Below are positions 47,888-59,000 of a DNA stretch of 64,000 nucleotides, piece after piece (the stretch's first letter is position 1; the number at the start of each line of letters is the position of its first letter). The translations under genes and the position numbers were made by a program. The stretch comes from Pseudomonadota bacterium (GTDB lineage Bacteria; Pseudomonadota; Gammaproteobacteria; Steroidobacterales; Steroidobacteraceae). The notes below the pieces were generated by a model that was not told the DNA's origin, did not search any database, and saw only the letters and a program-made list of their open reading frames with translations. The stretch spans positions 248,001-312,000 of the forward strand of contig JAFEDU010000004.1 in NCBI GenBank assembly GCA_018241425.1, given 5' to 3'.

Positions 47888-49339
47888 ATGGCGTCTCAGT
47901 TAACTGCGACCAAGTCGATCGACGAGCTCCACGCGCAGGAGGCTTCCGGCAACGAGTTGCGCCGCGCGCTCACCGCCACCCAGCTCACTCTGTTGGGCAT
48001 CGGTGGGGTGATCGGCACCGGCATCTTCGTCCTCACCGGGGTCGCGGCCGCCCAGAACGCCGGCCCCGCCCTGGCGCTGTCCTTCATCTTCGCCGGTATC
48101 GGCTGCACCCTCGCGGGGCTGTGCTATGCCGAGTTTGCCGCGATGATCCCGGTCTCCGGGAGTGCCTACTCATACTCGTACGCGACCCTCGGCGAAGGCA
48201 TCGCCTGGTTCATCGGCTGGAACCTGATCCTGGAGTACCTGTTCGCGGTGGCGACGGTCTCGGTCGGGTGGTCAGGATACGCGGTAAGCCTGCTGGACCA
48301 GCTCCACATCCACATCCCGGCGGCGCTCTCGCACGCGCCCTTCGACCAGGACAAGGTGACCGAGCACATGGTGCGCACCGGGGCGATCATCAATGTCCCG
48401 GCCATGCTCATCGTCGCGGCCATCGCGACCATCTGCTACATCGGCATCAAGCAGTCGGCCACCTTCAACTCCTGGATCGTCGCCATCAAGGTGACGGTGA
48501 TCATCCTGTTCATCCTGTTCGGCGTAAGTTTCATCAACACGGCCAACTGGCACCCCTTTATCCCGCCCAACACCGGCCGCTTCGGCGAGTTCGGGCCCAG
48601 CGGCGTGCTCGCAGCGGCGGGCGTGATCTTCTTCGCCTACATCGGCTTCGATGCCATCTCGACCGCCGCCCAGGAGGCGAAGAACCCGCAGCGCGACATG
48701 CCGATCGGCATCCTCGCGAGCCTGGTGATCTGCACCGTGCTGTACGTCGTCGTCGCGACCGTGCTCACCGGCATGGTGAGCTACAAGGAGCTCAACGTCG
48801 CAGCTCCCGTGGCCCTGGCGCTCGACAAGTACCCGGCGCTGCACTGGCTCGGCATCTTCATCAAGCTCGGGGCGGTCGCCGGCATGACCTCGGTGATGCT
48901 GGTCATGACGATCGCCCAGGCACGCATCTTCTTCGCGATGGCCCGCGATGGCCTGCTGCCGAAGTTCTTCGGCCGCGTGCACCCGAAGTTCCGCACGCCC
49001 TCGACGGGCACCGTGATCACCGGGGCGAGCGCGGCGATCATCGGCGGGCTGTTCCCGGTGGGGGTGCTGGGGCACCTCGTGTCGATCGGCACGCTCGCCG
49101 CCTTCGTGACGGTGTGCATCGGCGTGCTGGTGCTGCGCCGGACCCGCCCGGACCTGCCCCGCCCGTTCCGCACCCCGCTGCCGTGGTTCACGTGCCTGGC
49201 GGGTGCCGCGGTGTGCGGCCTGATGATGATCTCGCTGGGAGCGGCCACCTGGTGGCGGCTCGTCATCTGGACCGTGCTGGGGATCGCCGTGTATGCGTTC
49301 TACGGCTACAAGCACAGCCACCTGCACCGCGGCTCCTAG
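47888..49339 (+). CDS. APC-superfamily cationic amino acid transporter
   Basis: A 483-residue inner-membrane permease with about 12 hydrophobic segments. The TM1 motif GIGGVIGTGIFVLTG and the FAYIGFDAISTAAQEAKNPQRDMPIGI block are characteristic of the CAT/YfnA branch. The substrate is probably an amino acid, but its identity is not readable. ATG 47888 is preferred over an upstream in-frame start at 47825. The gene ends tail-to-tail with terC, sharing four bases. Confidence 0.9.
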   Translation: MASQLTATKSIDELHAQEASGNELRRALTATQLTLLGIGGVIGTGIFVLTGVAAAQNAGPALALSFIFAGIGCTLAGLCYAEFAAMIPVSGSAYSYSYATLGEGIAWFIGWNLILEYLFAVATVSVGWSGYAVSLLDQLHIHIPAALSHAPFDQDKVTEHMVRTGAIINVPAMLIVAAIATICYIGIKQSATFNSWIVAIKVTVIILFILFGVSFINTANWHPFIPPNTGRFGEFGPSGVLAAAGVIFFAYIGFDAISTAAQEAKNPQRDMPIGILASLVICTVLYVVVATVLTGMVSYKELNVAAPVALALDKYPALHWLGIFIKLGAVAGMTSVMLVMTIAQARIFFAMARDGLLPKFFGRVHPKFRTPSTGTVITGASAAIIGGLFPVGVLGHLVSIGTLAAFVTVCIGVLVLRRTRPDLPRPFRTPLPWFTCLAGAAVCGLMMISLGAATWWRLVIWTVLGIAVYAFYGYKHSHLHRGS

Positions 49340-50064
49340 TCCGCCGGCGGCGGACGGCCGCGGTCCTGGCGGCGGCGCACACGCGTGTTGATGAGCTCCA
49401 CGCCCACCGAGAACGCCATCGCGAAGTAGAGATACCCCTTCGGGATCTCGAAGTGCACGCCCTCGGCCACCAGGGCAAGCCCGATTAGGAGCAGGAACGC
49501 CAGTGCGAGCACCTTGATGGTCGGGTGGCGGGCGATGAAGGCGCCGATCGAGCGCGACACCAGCATCATCACCAGGATTGCCACGACGATCGCCGCGGCC
49601 ATCACCCGCACGTCCTTGGCAAGTCCCACGGCGGTGAACACCGAGTCCAGCGAGAAGACGATGTCGATGAGCCCGATCTGCACGATCACGCTCACGAAGC
49701 CGCCGCGCAGGCCACGGCGCTCGGATTGCGGCGCCTCGCCCTCGACGGTCTTGTGCATCTCGAGCACGCTCTTGACGAACAGGAACAGGCCGCCGCCCAG
49801 CAGCACCAGGTCGCGCCCCGAGATGCCGTAGCCGGCGACGAAGAAGAGCGGCTCGACCAGGTGCGTGACCCACACCAGCGAAAACAGCAGCGCAATGCGG
49901 GTGCCCATCGCGAGCGCCAGCCCCGCGATGCGGGCCCGGTTCTGCTGCGCCGCCGGCAGTCGCTCGACCAGGATCGAGATAAAGATCAGGTTGTCGATGC
50001 CGAGAACGATCTCGAGCAGCGACAGGGTGAGGAAGGCCAGCCAGACGTTGGGGTCGGCGAGCAG
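49336..50064 (-). CDS. TerC-family integral membrane protein (probable CTG start)
   Basis: A TerC/YgdQ-type protein with seven hydrophobic segments. The N-terminal signature LADPNVWLAFLTLSLLEIVLGIDNL and the second FSLDSVFTAVGL carry the conserved membrane acidic residues linked to metal (manganese) transport. The first ATG (49908) would delete this first helix. No ATG, GTG or TTG lies between the secF stop (TAG 50082-50080) and that ATG, but CTG 50064 has GGGAGG five bases upstream and gives 242 residues, the normal family size. Start inferred at that CTG. Confidence 0.82.
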   Translation of the reverse strand: MLADPNVWLAFLTLSLLEIVLGIDNLIFISILVERLPAAQQNRARIAGLALAMGTRIALLFSLVWVTHLVEPLFFVAGYGISGRDLVLLGGGLFLFVKSVLEMHKTVEGEAPQSERRGLRGGFVSVIVQIGLIDIVFSLDSVFTAVGLAKDVRVMAAAIVVAILVMMLVSRSIGAFIARHPTIKVLALAFLLLIGLALVAEGVHFEIPKGYLYFAMAFSVGVELINTRVRRRQDRGRPPPAD

Positions 50065-50079
50065 CGCAGCCTCCCGCCG

Positions 50080-51015
50080 CTACGGCCGGCTGTCGAGCAG
50101 CGTCTTCTTCACGCTCGGGAAGACGTGCTCGGCGTTGAGGCCGCAGTCCAGGGCCACGGCACTGGAGATGTAGATCGAGGAATAGGTGCCGGCGACGATG
50201 CCGATCAGCAGCGCCTCGGAGAAGCCCTTGAGGACCGGGCCGCCGAGGAACAGCAGGGCCACCACCACGATCGAGGTCACCACCTTGGTCATGATGGTGC
50301 GCGACAGCGTCTGGTTGATCGACTCGTCGAGCACCTGTGCCGGCGGCGAACGCCGGTTGGTCTCGAAGCGCTCGCGGATTCGATCGAAGACGACCACGGT
50401 GTCGTTCAGCGAGTAGCCGATGACGGCAAGGATCGCCGCCACCACCGGGAGGTCGAACGAGGTCTGCGAGATGGAGAAGAACCCCACCACCAGGATCGGG
50501 TCGTGCAGCACCGCGAGGATGGCGCCCAGAGACAGGCGCCAGGTATGGAAGCGCCAGGCGATGTAGAAAAATATGCCGATCAGCGCCGACACCAGCGCAT
50601 AGACGGCGCTGGTGCGCAGCTCGCTGCCGACTTGCGGCCCCACGACGTCCAGCTGCGTGACCTGGACGCTCGGGTCGAGTCCCTGCAATGCGCTCTCGAG
50701 GTGCGCCCGTACCTCGCCGGTGGCCTGCTTGGCATCCGGCGGCAGCCGCACCACGATGTCGCGCGAGGAACCGAAGGTCTGGACCTCGGGTGAGTGGAAC
50801 CCGGCGCTGGTCATCTGCTGGCGCACCGACTCGACGTCCACGGTCTTGCTGAAGCTGATCTCGGCATTAACGCCACCGGTGAAGTCGATGGCGAGGTTCA
50901 GGCCGCGGGTGAAGAACGATACCAGCGAGATGATGACCAGCAGTCCCGACAGGGCGTACCACACCTTGCGCGTGGCCATGAACGGGAAGCTGGTCTGATG
51001 GCTGAAGAATTCCAC
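50080..51015 (-). CDS. secF: Protein translocase subunit SecF
   Basis: The smaller half of the SecDF proton-driven export motor. The 311-residue protein has six membrane segments with FTGG in the first periplasmic loop (LAIDFTGGVNAEISF), the GYSLNDTVVVFDRIRE block and the C-terminal DRxLTR-like SINQTLSRTIMT. It follows secD after 28 bases. Its TAG stop is in the same frame as terC, which begins 15 bases later. Confidence 0.96.
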   Translation of the reverse strand: MEFFSHQTSFPFMATRKVWYALSGLLVIISLVSFFTRGLNLAIDFTGGVNAEISFSKTVDVESVRQQMTSAGFHSPEVQTFGSSRDIVVRLPPDAKQATGEVRAHLESALQGLDPSVQVTQLDVVGPQVGSELRTSAVYALVSALIGIFFYIAWRFHTWRLSLGAILAVLHDPILVVGFFSISQTSFDLPVVAAILAVIGYSLNDTVVVFDRIRERFETNRRSPPAQVLDESINQTLSRTIMTKVVTSIVVVALLFLGGPVLKGFSEALLIGIVAGTYSSIYISSAVALDCGLNAEHVFPSVKKTLLDSRP

Positions 51016-51043
51016 GTTAGATTCCTTGACGCGCCGGTCGGCC

Positions 51044-52903
51044 TTAGCCGATCGAGAGCTTGGTGATCTTGCGGCGGCCGCCGTACATGAGGGTCAGGAG
51101 GGCGCGGCTGCCCATGAGCGCGGTGAACATCGAGGTGAGGATGCCGAGGATCAGGACGACCGCGAAGCCCTTGATGGGGCCGGTGCCGAGCACCCACAGC
51201 ACGACGCCCGCGATGAGCGTCGTAATGTTCGAGTCGGTGATCGCCGAGAGCGCCTTCTCGAAGCCGGCCCGGATCGCAGCCTGCGGCGACACGCCCTTGC
51301 GGATCTCCTCGCGCACGCGCTCGTAGATCAGCACGTTGGCATCGACCGCCATGCCGACGGTGAGGATGATGCCCGCGATCCCCGGCAGCGACAGGGAAGC
51401 GCGCATGAGGGAGAGCAGTGCCGTAAGAAGCACCACGTTGGCGAGCAGCACCAGGTCCGCGACCAGCCCGAAGACATGGTAGTAGATCGCCATGAACAGG
51501 AACACGCCCGCCATCCCGACGATCAGGGCCGTGACGCCCTTCTGGATGTTCTCGCGGCCGACGCTCGGGCCGACTGCGCGTTCCTCGACCACGTAAATTG
51601 CGGTGGCCAGGGAGCCGGAGCGCAGCAACAGCGCGAGGTCCCGCGCCTCGCCTGCCGTCAGGCCGCTGATCTGGAACTGGTTGGAGAACACCCCGCGGAT
51701 GGTTGCGTCGTTGATGACCTCCTCGTCGGTCACGTCGCGCGTGACCTTCTTGCCGTCGACCTCGGTCACCTCGCGGCGCTTCTCGATCAGCACCACGGCC
51801 ATGCGCTTGTTGAGGTTGGCCTGCGTGGTCTTCAGCATGTTGTCGCCGGCGCGCGCGTCCAGCTTGATGTTGACGACGGGTCCTTCCTGAGCCTGGCCGC
51901 TGGTGGCATTGGTGAGCTGGTCACCCGTGGCGATGATCTCGCGCTTCAGGAGCACGGGGCGACCGAAGCGGGTGTGCGTGTAGAGCTTCGAGCCCAGCGG
52001 CGCACGGCCCGTGGCCTGCGCCTCGGCCGCGTTGTTCTGCATGTCCTCGAGCCGGAATTCCAGCGTCGCCACCCGGCCCAGCGTGTTCTTGATGTCCGCG
52101 GAATTCTGCACACCGGGCAGCTGCACGTTGATGCGGTCGATGCCCTGGCGCTGGACGATCGGCTCGGAGACGCCGAGCTCGTTGACACGGTTGCGCAGCG
52201 TCGTGATGTTCTGCTGGATGGCGTAGTCCTGGCGCTCACGCACCTGGGCGGGTGTCATGACACCGACGATCTGCGAGCCGCTGGCAAGGCTCTCGACCGT
52301 CACGGTGAGCCCGGTGAAGGGCTGGTTGAGCGCCCCGCGCGCCGCGGTGGCGTCGGCTTCCGGAGGAAGCTGGACCACGACGGCGTTGCCGGGGCGGACC
52401 GTGACGTCCTTCAGGGGGATGCCCGCTGCCAGGAGGGCGCGGCGCGCATCCTGCGCGTAGCCCTCGAGCGCCTGGTTCACCGCCGAGTTCACGTCCACCT
52501 GGTAGAGGAGGTACAGGCCGCCGCGCAGGTCCAGGCCCAATGACATCGGACGCAGGCCGAGCACCCGCAGGAACTCCGGCGTGCGCGGGGCGAACGACAG
52601 CGCCGTGATCAGCTCCTGCGGAAACTTCTCGTTTACCGCGTCACGCGCCGCGAGCTGGTCGGCAACATTGGCGAACCGCACCATGAGGTGCCCGTTGTCG
52701 AGATAGCCCTTAGCGAAGGGGATGTGACGTTCCTTGAGGAACGACTCCACTTCCTTCTGGCCGCCGCTGGCCATCGCGGTGTGATCCTTGCGGGCGACCT
52801 GCAGCGCCGGATCCTCCCCGAACAGGTTGGGGCTCGCGAACAGCAGCGCCAGCAGCAGCACCGCCGCGATCAGGATGTACTTCCAGCGTGCGTACTCGAG
52901 CAT
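51044..52903 (-). CDS. secD: Protein translocase subunit SecD
   Basis: The larger half of SecDF. At 619 residues it has the N-terminal membrane segment, a long periplasmic P1 domain (LGLDLRGGLYLLYQVD near 118; RVNELGVSEPIVQRQG), and five more C-terminal segments with the conserved GMAVDANVLIYERVREE motif carrying the proton-path Asp. It starts two bases after the yajC stop, so it is strongly coupled. Confidence 0.97.
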   Translation of the reverse strand: MLEYARWKYILIAAVLLLALLFASPNLFGEDPALQVARKDHTAMASGGQKEVESFLKERHIPFAKGYLDNGHLMVRFANVADQLAARDAVNEKFPQELITALSFAPRTPEFLRVLGLRPMSLGLDLRGGLYLLYQVDVNSAVNQALEGYAQDARRALLAAGIPLKDVTVRPGNAVVVQLPPEADATAARGALNQPFTGLTVTVESLASGSQIVGVMTPAQVRERQDYAIQQNITTLRNRVNELGVSEPIVQRQGIDRINVQLPGVQNSADIKNTLGRVATLEFRLEDMQNNAAEAQATGRAPLGSKLYTHTRFGRPVLLKREIIATGDQLTNATSGQAQEGPVVNIKLDARAGDNMLKTTQANLNKRMAVVLIEKRREVTEVDGKKVTRDVTDEEVINDATIRGVFSNQFQISGLTAGEARDLALLLRSGSLATAIYVVEERAVGPSVGRENIQKGVTALIVGMAGVFLFMAIYYHVFGLVADLVLLANVVLLTALLSLMRASLSLPGIAGIILTVGMAVDANVLIYERVREEIRKGVSPQAAIRAGFEKALSAITDSNITTLIAGVVLWVLGTGPIKGFAVVLILGILTSMFTALMGSRALLTLMYGGRRKITKLSIG

Positions 52904-52905
52904 GA

Positions 52906-53235
52906 TCAGGCGCTCTTGAGCGTGCCCTTGGGCATCAGCTGCGTGATCTGCACCTTCTGCACCTTGATGCGCACGCCGTCAGCCACCTCAAGGGTGACGA
53001 AGGTATCGCCGACCTCGGCCACCTTGCCGAGCACGCCGCCGCTGGTGACGACCTCATCGCCGCTGGCGAGCTTGGAGACCAGGTTCTGGTGTTCCTTGGC
53101 ACGCTTCTGCTGCGGACGGAACAGGAGGAAATAAAACACCACGAAGAACACGCCCACCATCAGGAGCGGCATGAGGGGCTGGCCCTGGGCGGCGGGTGCG
53201 GCGGTCTGGGCCAAAGCGTCGGAAATCAGGTTCAT
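52906..53235 (-). CDS. yajC: Preprotein translocase subunit YajC
   Basis: A 109-residue SecDF partner with one membrane segment (about 21-40, LMPLLMVGVFFVVFYFLLF) ending in the family's FRPQQKRAKEH, followed by a small cytosolic SH3-like domain (LASGDEVVTSGGVLGKV). It lies 30 bases after tgt and before secD, the standard queA-tgt-yajC-secD-secF operon. Confidence 0.97.
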   Translation of the reverse strand: MNLISDALAQTAAPAAQGQPLMPLLMVGVFFVVFYFLLFRPQQKRAKEHQNLVSKLASGDEVVTSGGVLGKVAEVGDTFVTLEVADGVRIKVQKVQITQLMPKGTLKSA

Positions 53236-53265
53236 GGGGGCGGTCCGGGACAGAAAAGGGCGGCA

Positions 53266-55412
<2,147 letters not shown>

Positions 55413-55507
55413 GCGGGCATGTTACACGCTCGGGCTTTCTGCCCCGCCCGCCCGTAGTCCTACACGGGCGAGGCCGTCGAAAGGTCGCGTGGACGGGCCG
55501 AGTGGCG

Positions 55508-55536
55508 TAGGCACCGGCTGCCGGGGGCTCTATACT
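55508..55536 (+). promoter_or_regulatory. Predicted promoter of the tRNA-Leu gene
   Basis: TAGGCA (55508-55513), a 17-base spacer and TATACT (55531-55536), followed by a GC-rich discriminator typical of stable-RNA promoters. Transcription would begin about 33 bases before the mature tRNA 5' end. Confidence 0.5.
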
Positions 55537-55575
55537 GCGCCGCGTCCCGCCGGTGCGGGACCTACAGCCCTCGAT

Positions 55576-55889
55576 GCCCGAGTGGCGGAACTGGTAGACG
55601 CAGCGGACTCAGACTGAGAACTTGAGCCCCCGCGGGGAAATCCGCAGGGTGAAGCCCGTCAAACTCGGTGAAGGCCCTGAAGGCGCTTCGCGCTGACGCC
55701 GAGCCAAGTCCCCAAAGCGTTGCGCGGGGAAAGGTGTAGAGAGCAGACGGCGGGCACCTAAAGCCGCGAGGCCATGGTGAAGGCGTGCTCCAGACCACGA
55801 ACCCGCAAGTCGGGGCGGCGAAAGCCGAAGTGGGATGAAAATCCGCCGCCCTTAAAAGCGTGTCGGTTCGACTCCGACCTCGGGCACCA
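55576..55889 (+). tRNA. tRNA-Leu(CAA) interrupted by a group I intron
   Basis: Exon 1 is 55576-55610 and exon 2 is 55838-55889; joined they give an 87-nt class II tRNA with encoded CCA. The acceptor GCCCGAG pairs with CTCGGGC. The anticodon stem GCGGA/TCCGC closes the loop CTCAAAA, which equals the usual tRNA-Leu(CAA) layout (compare the loop of E. coli leuX). The T-arm is GTCGG-TTCGACT-CCGAC, and the variable arm is long. The break falls between anticodon positions 34 and 35. The anticodon reading rests on the intron ending at G55837, which also gives the only loop of seven. Confidence 0.93.
55611..55837 (+). ncRNA. Group I self-splicing intron (IC3-like) in the tRNA-Leu anticodon loop
   Basis: A 227-nt insert with no open frame. 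Its order of elements follows the cyanobacterial tRNA-Leu(UAA) intron as I recall it: TTGAGCC guide segment (55622-55628), TCAAACTC then a GAGCCAAG joiner, P7 arms GAGCA (55741-55745) and TGCTC (55786-55790), a P9 hairpin CGGC-GAAA-GCCG (55816-55827), and an ATG|AAAATCC 3' junction with terminal G55837. The 5' exon pairs with the guide segment (GGACTC with GAGCCC, one A/C mismatch). It should splice by the two-step guanosine mechanism. Homology is by pattern reading; no covariance search was run. Confidence 0.9.
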
Positions 55890-55903
55890 CAGAGGCGCGA
55901 CGT

Positions 55904-55919
55904 CCGGGCAGGCGCCCGG
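55904..55919 (+). terminator. Hairpin after tRNA-Leu, possible terminator
   Basis: CCGGGC-AGGC-GCCCGG begins 15 bases after the tRNA CCA. The stem is strong, but the trailing sequence is only weakly T-containing, so termination is tentative. Confidence 0.4.
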
Positions 55920-56017
55920 CCCTGATTCGGCTTTCACATAACCTGTCGCGATTGTAAGACGAGTTGCTGGTTGGACTGCCAGCGTGCGACGGTTGCAAAA
56001 AAACAAGGGATTGACCG

Positions 56018-59000
56018 ATGCAGCGCATGCGGGCGCACCTCCTCGCGATAACCGTCGTACTCACCACCCTGGTGCTGTCAGCCTGCGGCCAGGTCGGCAC
56101 CACCGGTGCGCCGACCGATACGGGCAGCGATGCCGTCGCACCGACGATCACCGCCCAGCCCGCGAGCCAGACGGTGGTTTCCGGCGCCAGTGTCAACTTC
56201 ACGGTCGCGGCGACGGGGACTGAACCCCTGAGCTACCAGTGGAGCCGCAATGGCAGCCTGATCGAGGGCGCCGTCGCGCCGACCTTCAGCACGGTGGCGA
56301 CCGACTCCGACGACGGTGCGACCTACACGGTCGTGGTCACCAATGCCGTGGGCAGTGCCCAGAGTGCGGCGGCGACGTTGACGGTTGCGGCGACCCAGAC
56401 CGCCCCCGTCATCACCACGCAACCGGCCGACCAGAGTGTCACGGCCGGGCAAACCGCCACCTTCAGCGTCGTCGCCACGGGCACTCCCCCGCTCACCTAC
56501 CAGTGGTCGAAGAATGGCGTCGCGATCGCAGGCGCCACCAGCCCCACCTACACGACACCGGCTACCACCACGGCCGACAACGGCGCCCTGTTCAGCGTCG
56601 TGGTCAGCAACGCGGACGATGCGACCACCAGCCGCAGCGCGACCCTCGGGGTCCTGAGTTCCAGCGGCGGTGCGGTCGCGCCGACGATCAGCACGCAGCC
56701 GTCGGACCAGAGCATCACCGTCGGTAAGACCGCTACCTTCACGGTGGTGGCCGCCGGGAGCGCCCCACTCGCCTACCAGTGGCAGAAGAACGGCACGCCG
56801 ATCTCCGGTGCCACCGGCACGAGCTACACGACCCCTGCGGAGACCACCACCGACAGCGGCGCGACCTTCTCGGTCGTGGTCAGCAACAGCGCCGGCAATG
56901 TCGCGAGCCGCGCGGCGATCCTCACCGTCACGGCCGTCGCCCCGACCATCACCACGCAGCCCGCCGACACGACCGTGACCGCCGGCAAGACCGCGACCTT
57001 TGCGGTGGTCGCCGCCGGCACCGCGCCGCTCAGCTACCAGTGGAAGAAGAACGGCACCGCCATCGGCGGCGCGACGGCGGCGAGCTACACGACGCCCTCG
57101 GAAACCACCGCCGACAACGGCGCGACCTTCCAGGTCACGGTGAGCAACTCCGCCGGCGCGGTCACCAGCCGCTCGGCGGTGCTGACCGTCAACGCGGCCC
57201 CGACCGCACCGACGATCACCACGCAGCCGGCCGACGCGACCATCACCGCCGGTGCCACCGCGACGTTCACCGTGGTCGCCGCCGGCACCGCGCCGCTCAC
57301 CTATCAGTGGAGGAAGAACGGCACCGCCATCGGCGGTGCCACGGCGGCGAGCTACACGACCCCCGCGGAGACCACGGCCGACAACGGCGCGACCTTCCAG
57401 GTCACCATCACCAACAGCGCCGGCAACATCACCAGCCGCTCCGCACTCCTGACCGTCAATGCCGCCGCGACCGCGCCGACGATCACGACCCAGCCGTCCA
57501 ACCAGAGCGTACAGGCCGGCCAGGCGGCAACCTTCAGCGTCGTGGCCACGGGGACCGCGCCGCTCTCCTACCAGTGGCGCAAGAACGGCACGGCGATCGC
57601 TGGGGCGACCTCCGCGGTGTACACGACCGCCGCAGAAACGGCGGCCGACAACGGCGCGGTCTTCGCGGTGGTCGTGAGCAACGCCGTCGGCAGCGTCACC
57701 AGCAGCAATGCGACGCTCACCGTGACGCCGGCCTCGCCCGGGACCGACGTCGTGACCTACAAGAACGACCACTCGCGCACCGGGCAGAACCTCACCGAGA
57801 CGCAGCTGACCACCGCGAACGTCAATTCCGCGACCTTCGGCAAGCTGCGCTTCCTGACCACCACCGGCAAGGTTGACGCCCAGCCGCTGTACCTCTCAGG
57901 GCTCACCATCAACGGCGTCAGCCACAACGTCCTATTCGTCGCGACCGAGGCGGGCCTCATGTACGCCTTCGACGTCAACACCGGCACGCAGCTGTGGCAG
58001 GTCTCGCTCATCCCTTCCGGGGAGACCGCCAGCGGGCCGGTCAACTGCGATGAGATCACGCCCAACATCGGCATCACTTCGACACCGGTGATCGACCGCT
58101 CCGCCGGCGCCCACGGCACGATCTACGTCGTCGCCATGAGCGTGGCCGGCACCACTTACCACCAGCGCCTGCACGCCCTCGACGTGACCACCGGGGCGGA
58201 GCTTCTCGGGGGCCCCACCAGCATCACCGCTTCCTACACCGCCAGCTCCGGGACGATCACCTTCGATCCCCAGCAGTACGTTTCCAAGACCGGCCTGCTG
58301 CTGCTGAACGGCACGATCTACATCGGCTGGACCTCACACTGCGACAACAAGTTCTACACCGGCTGGCTGATGGGATACAGCGAGACCACGCTGAAGCAGA
58401 CCGCGGTCCTCAACGTCGCCCCCAACAGCGGCGGCCAGGGGCCGGCGATCTGGATGGCCGGGGGCGGCCTCGCCGCGGACTCCGCGGGCTATATCTACTT
58501 CCTGACGGCGAACGGGGTATTCGAGACGACGCTCGACTCGAACGGCTTCCCCAACATGGCCGACTACGGCAACGCGTTCGTGAAGGTGTCCACCAGTGGT
58601 GGGACCCTCACGGTCAGCGACTACTTCTCGCCGTCGAACACCGCGTTCCTGTCCAGCAACGACCTCGACCTGGGTTCGGGCGGCATCCTGCTGCTGCCGG
58701 ACATGACCGACTCCGGCGGCACCACGCGCCACCTGGCGGTCGGTGCAGGCAAGGACGGCAACATCTACGTGGTCAACCGGGATTCCATGGGCCACTTCAG
58801 CAGCAGCGCGAACAACATCTGGCAGCAGCTGAACGGCGTGCTCGGCAACCGCGGCACCAACCTGACCTCCGGCACCGGTGGCGTGTGGTCGACGCCGGCG
58901 TACTTCAACGGGCACGTGTACTACTGCGCCAACGGCGGATTGCTGGAGTCCTTCAGCGTGACGCAGGCGAAGCTTGCGTCCAGCCCGGGTTCCTTCTCCG

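Noticed and set aside
55562..55798. 78-codon open frame on the minus strand across the tRNA-Leu locus
   Set aside because: It covers the tRNA exon and intron core; the RNA features explain the sequence better.
55576..55889. Reading tRNA-Leu as a pseudogene broken by a random insertion
   Set aside because: Both exons are intact, the anticodon arm and loop reform exactly on removal of the insert, and the insert shows ordered group I elements.
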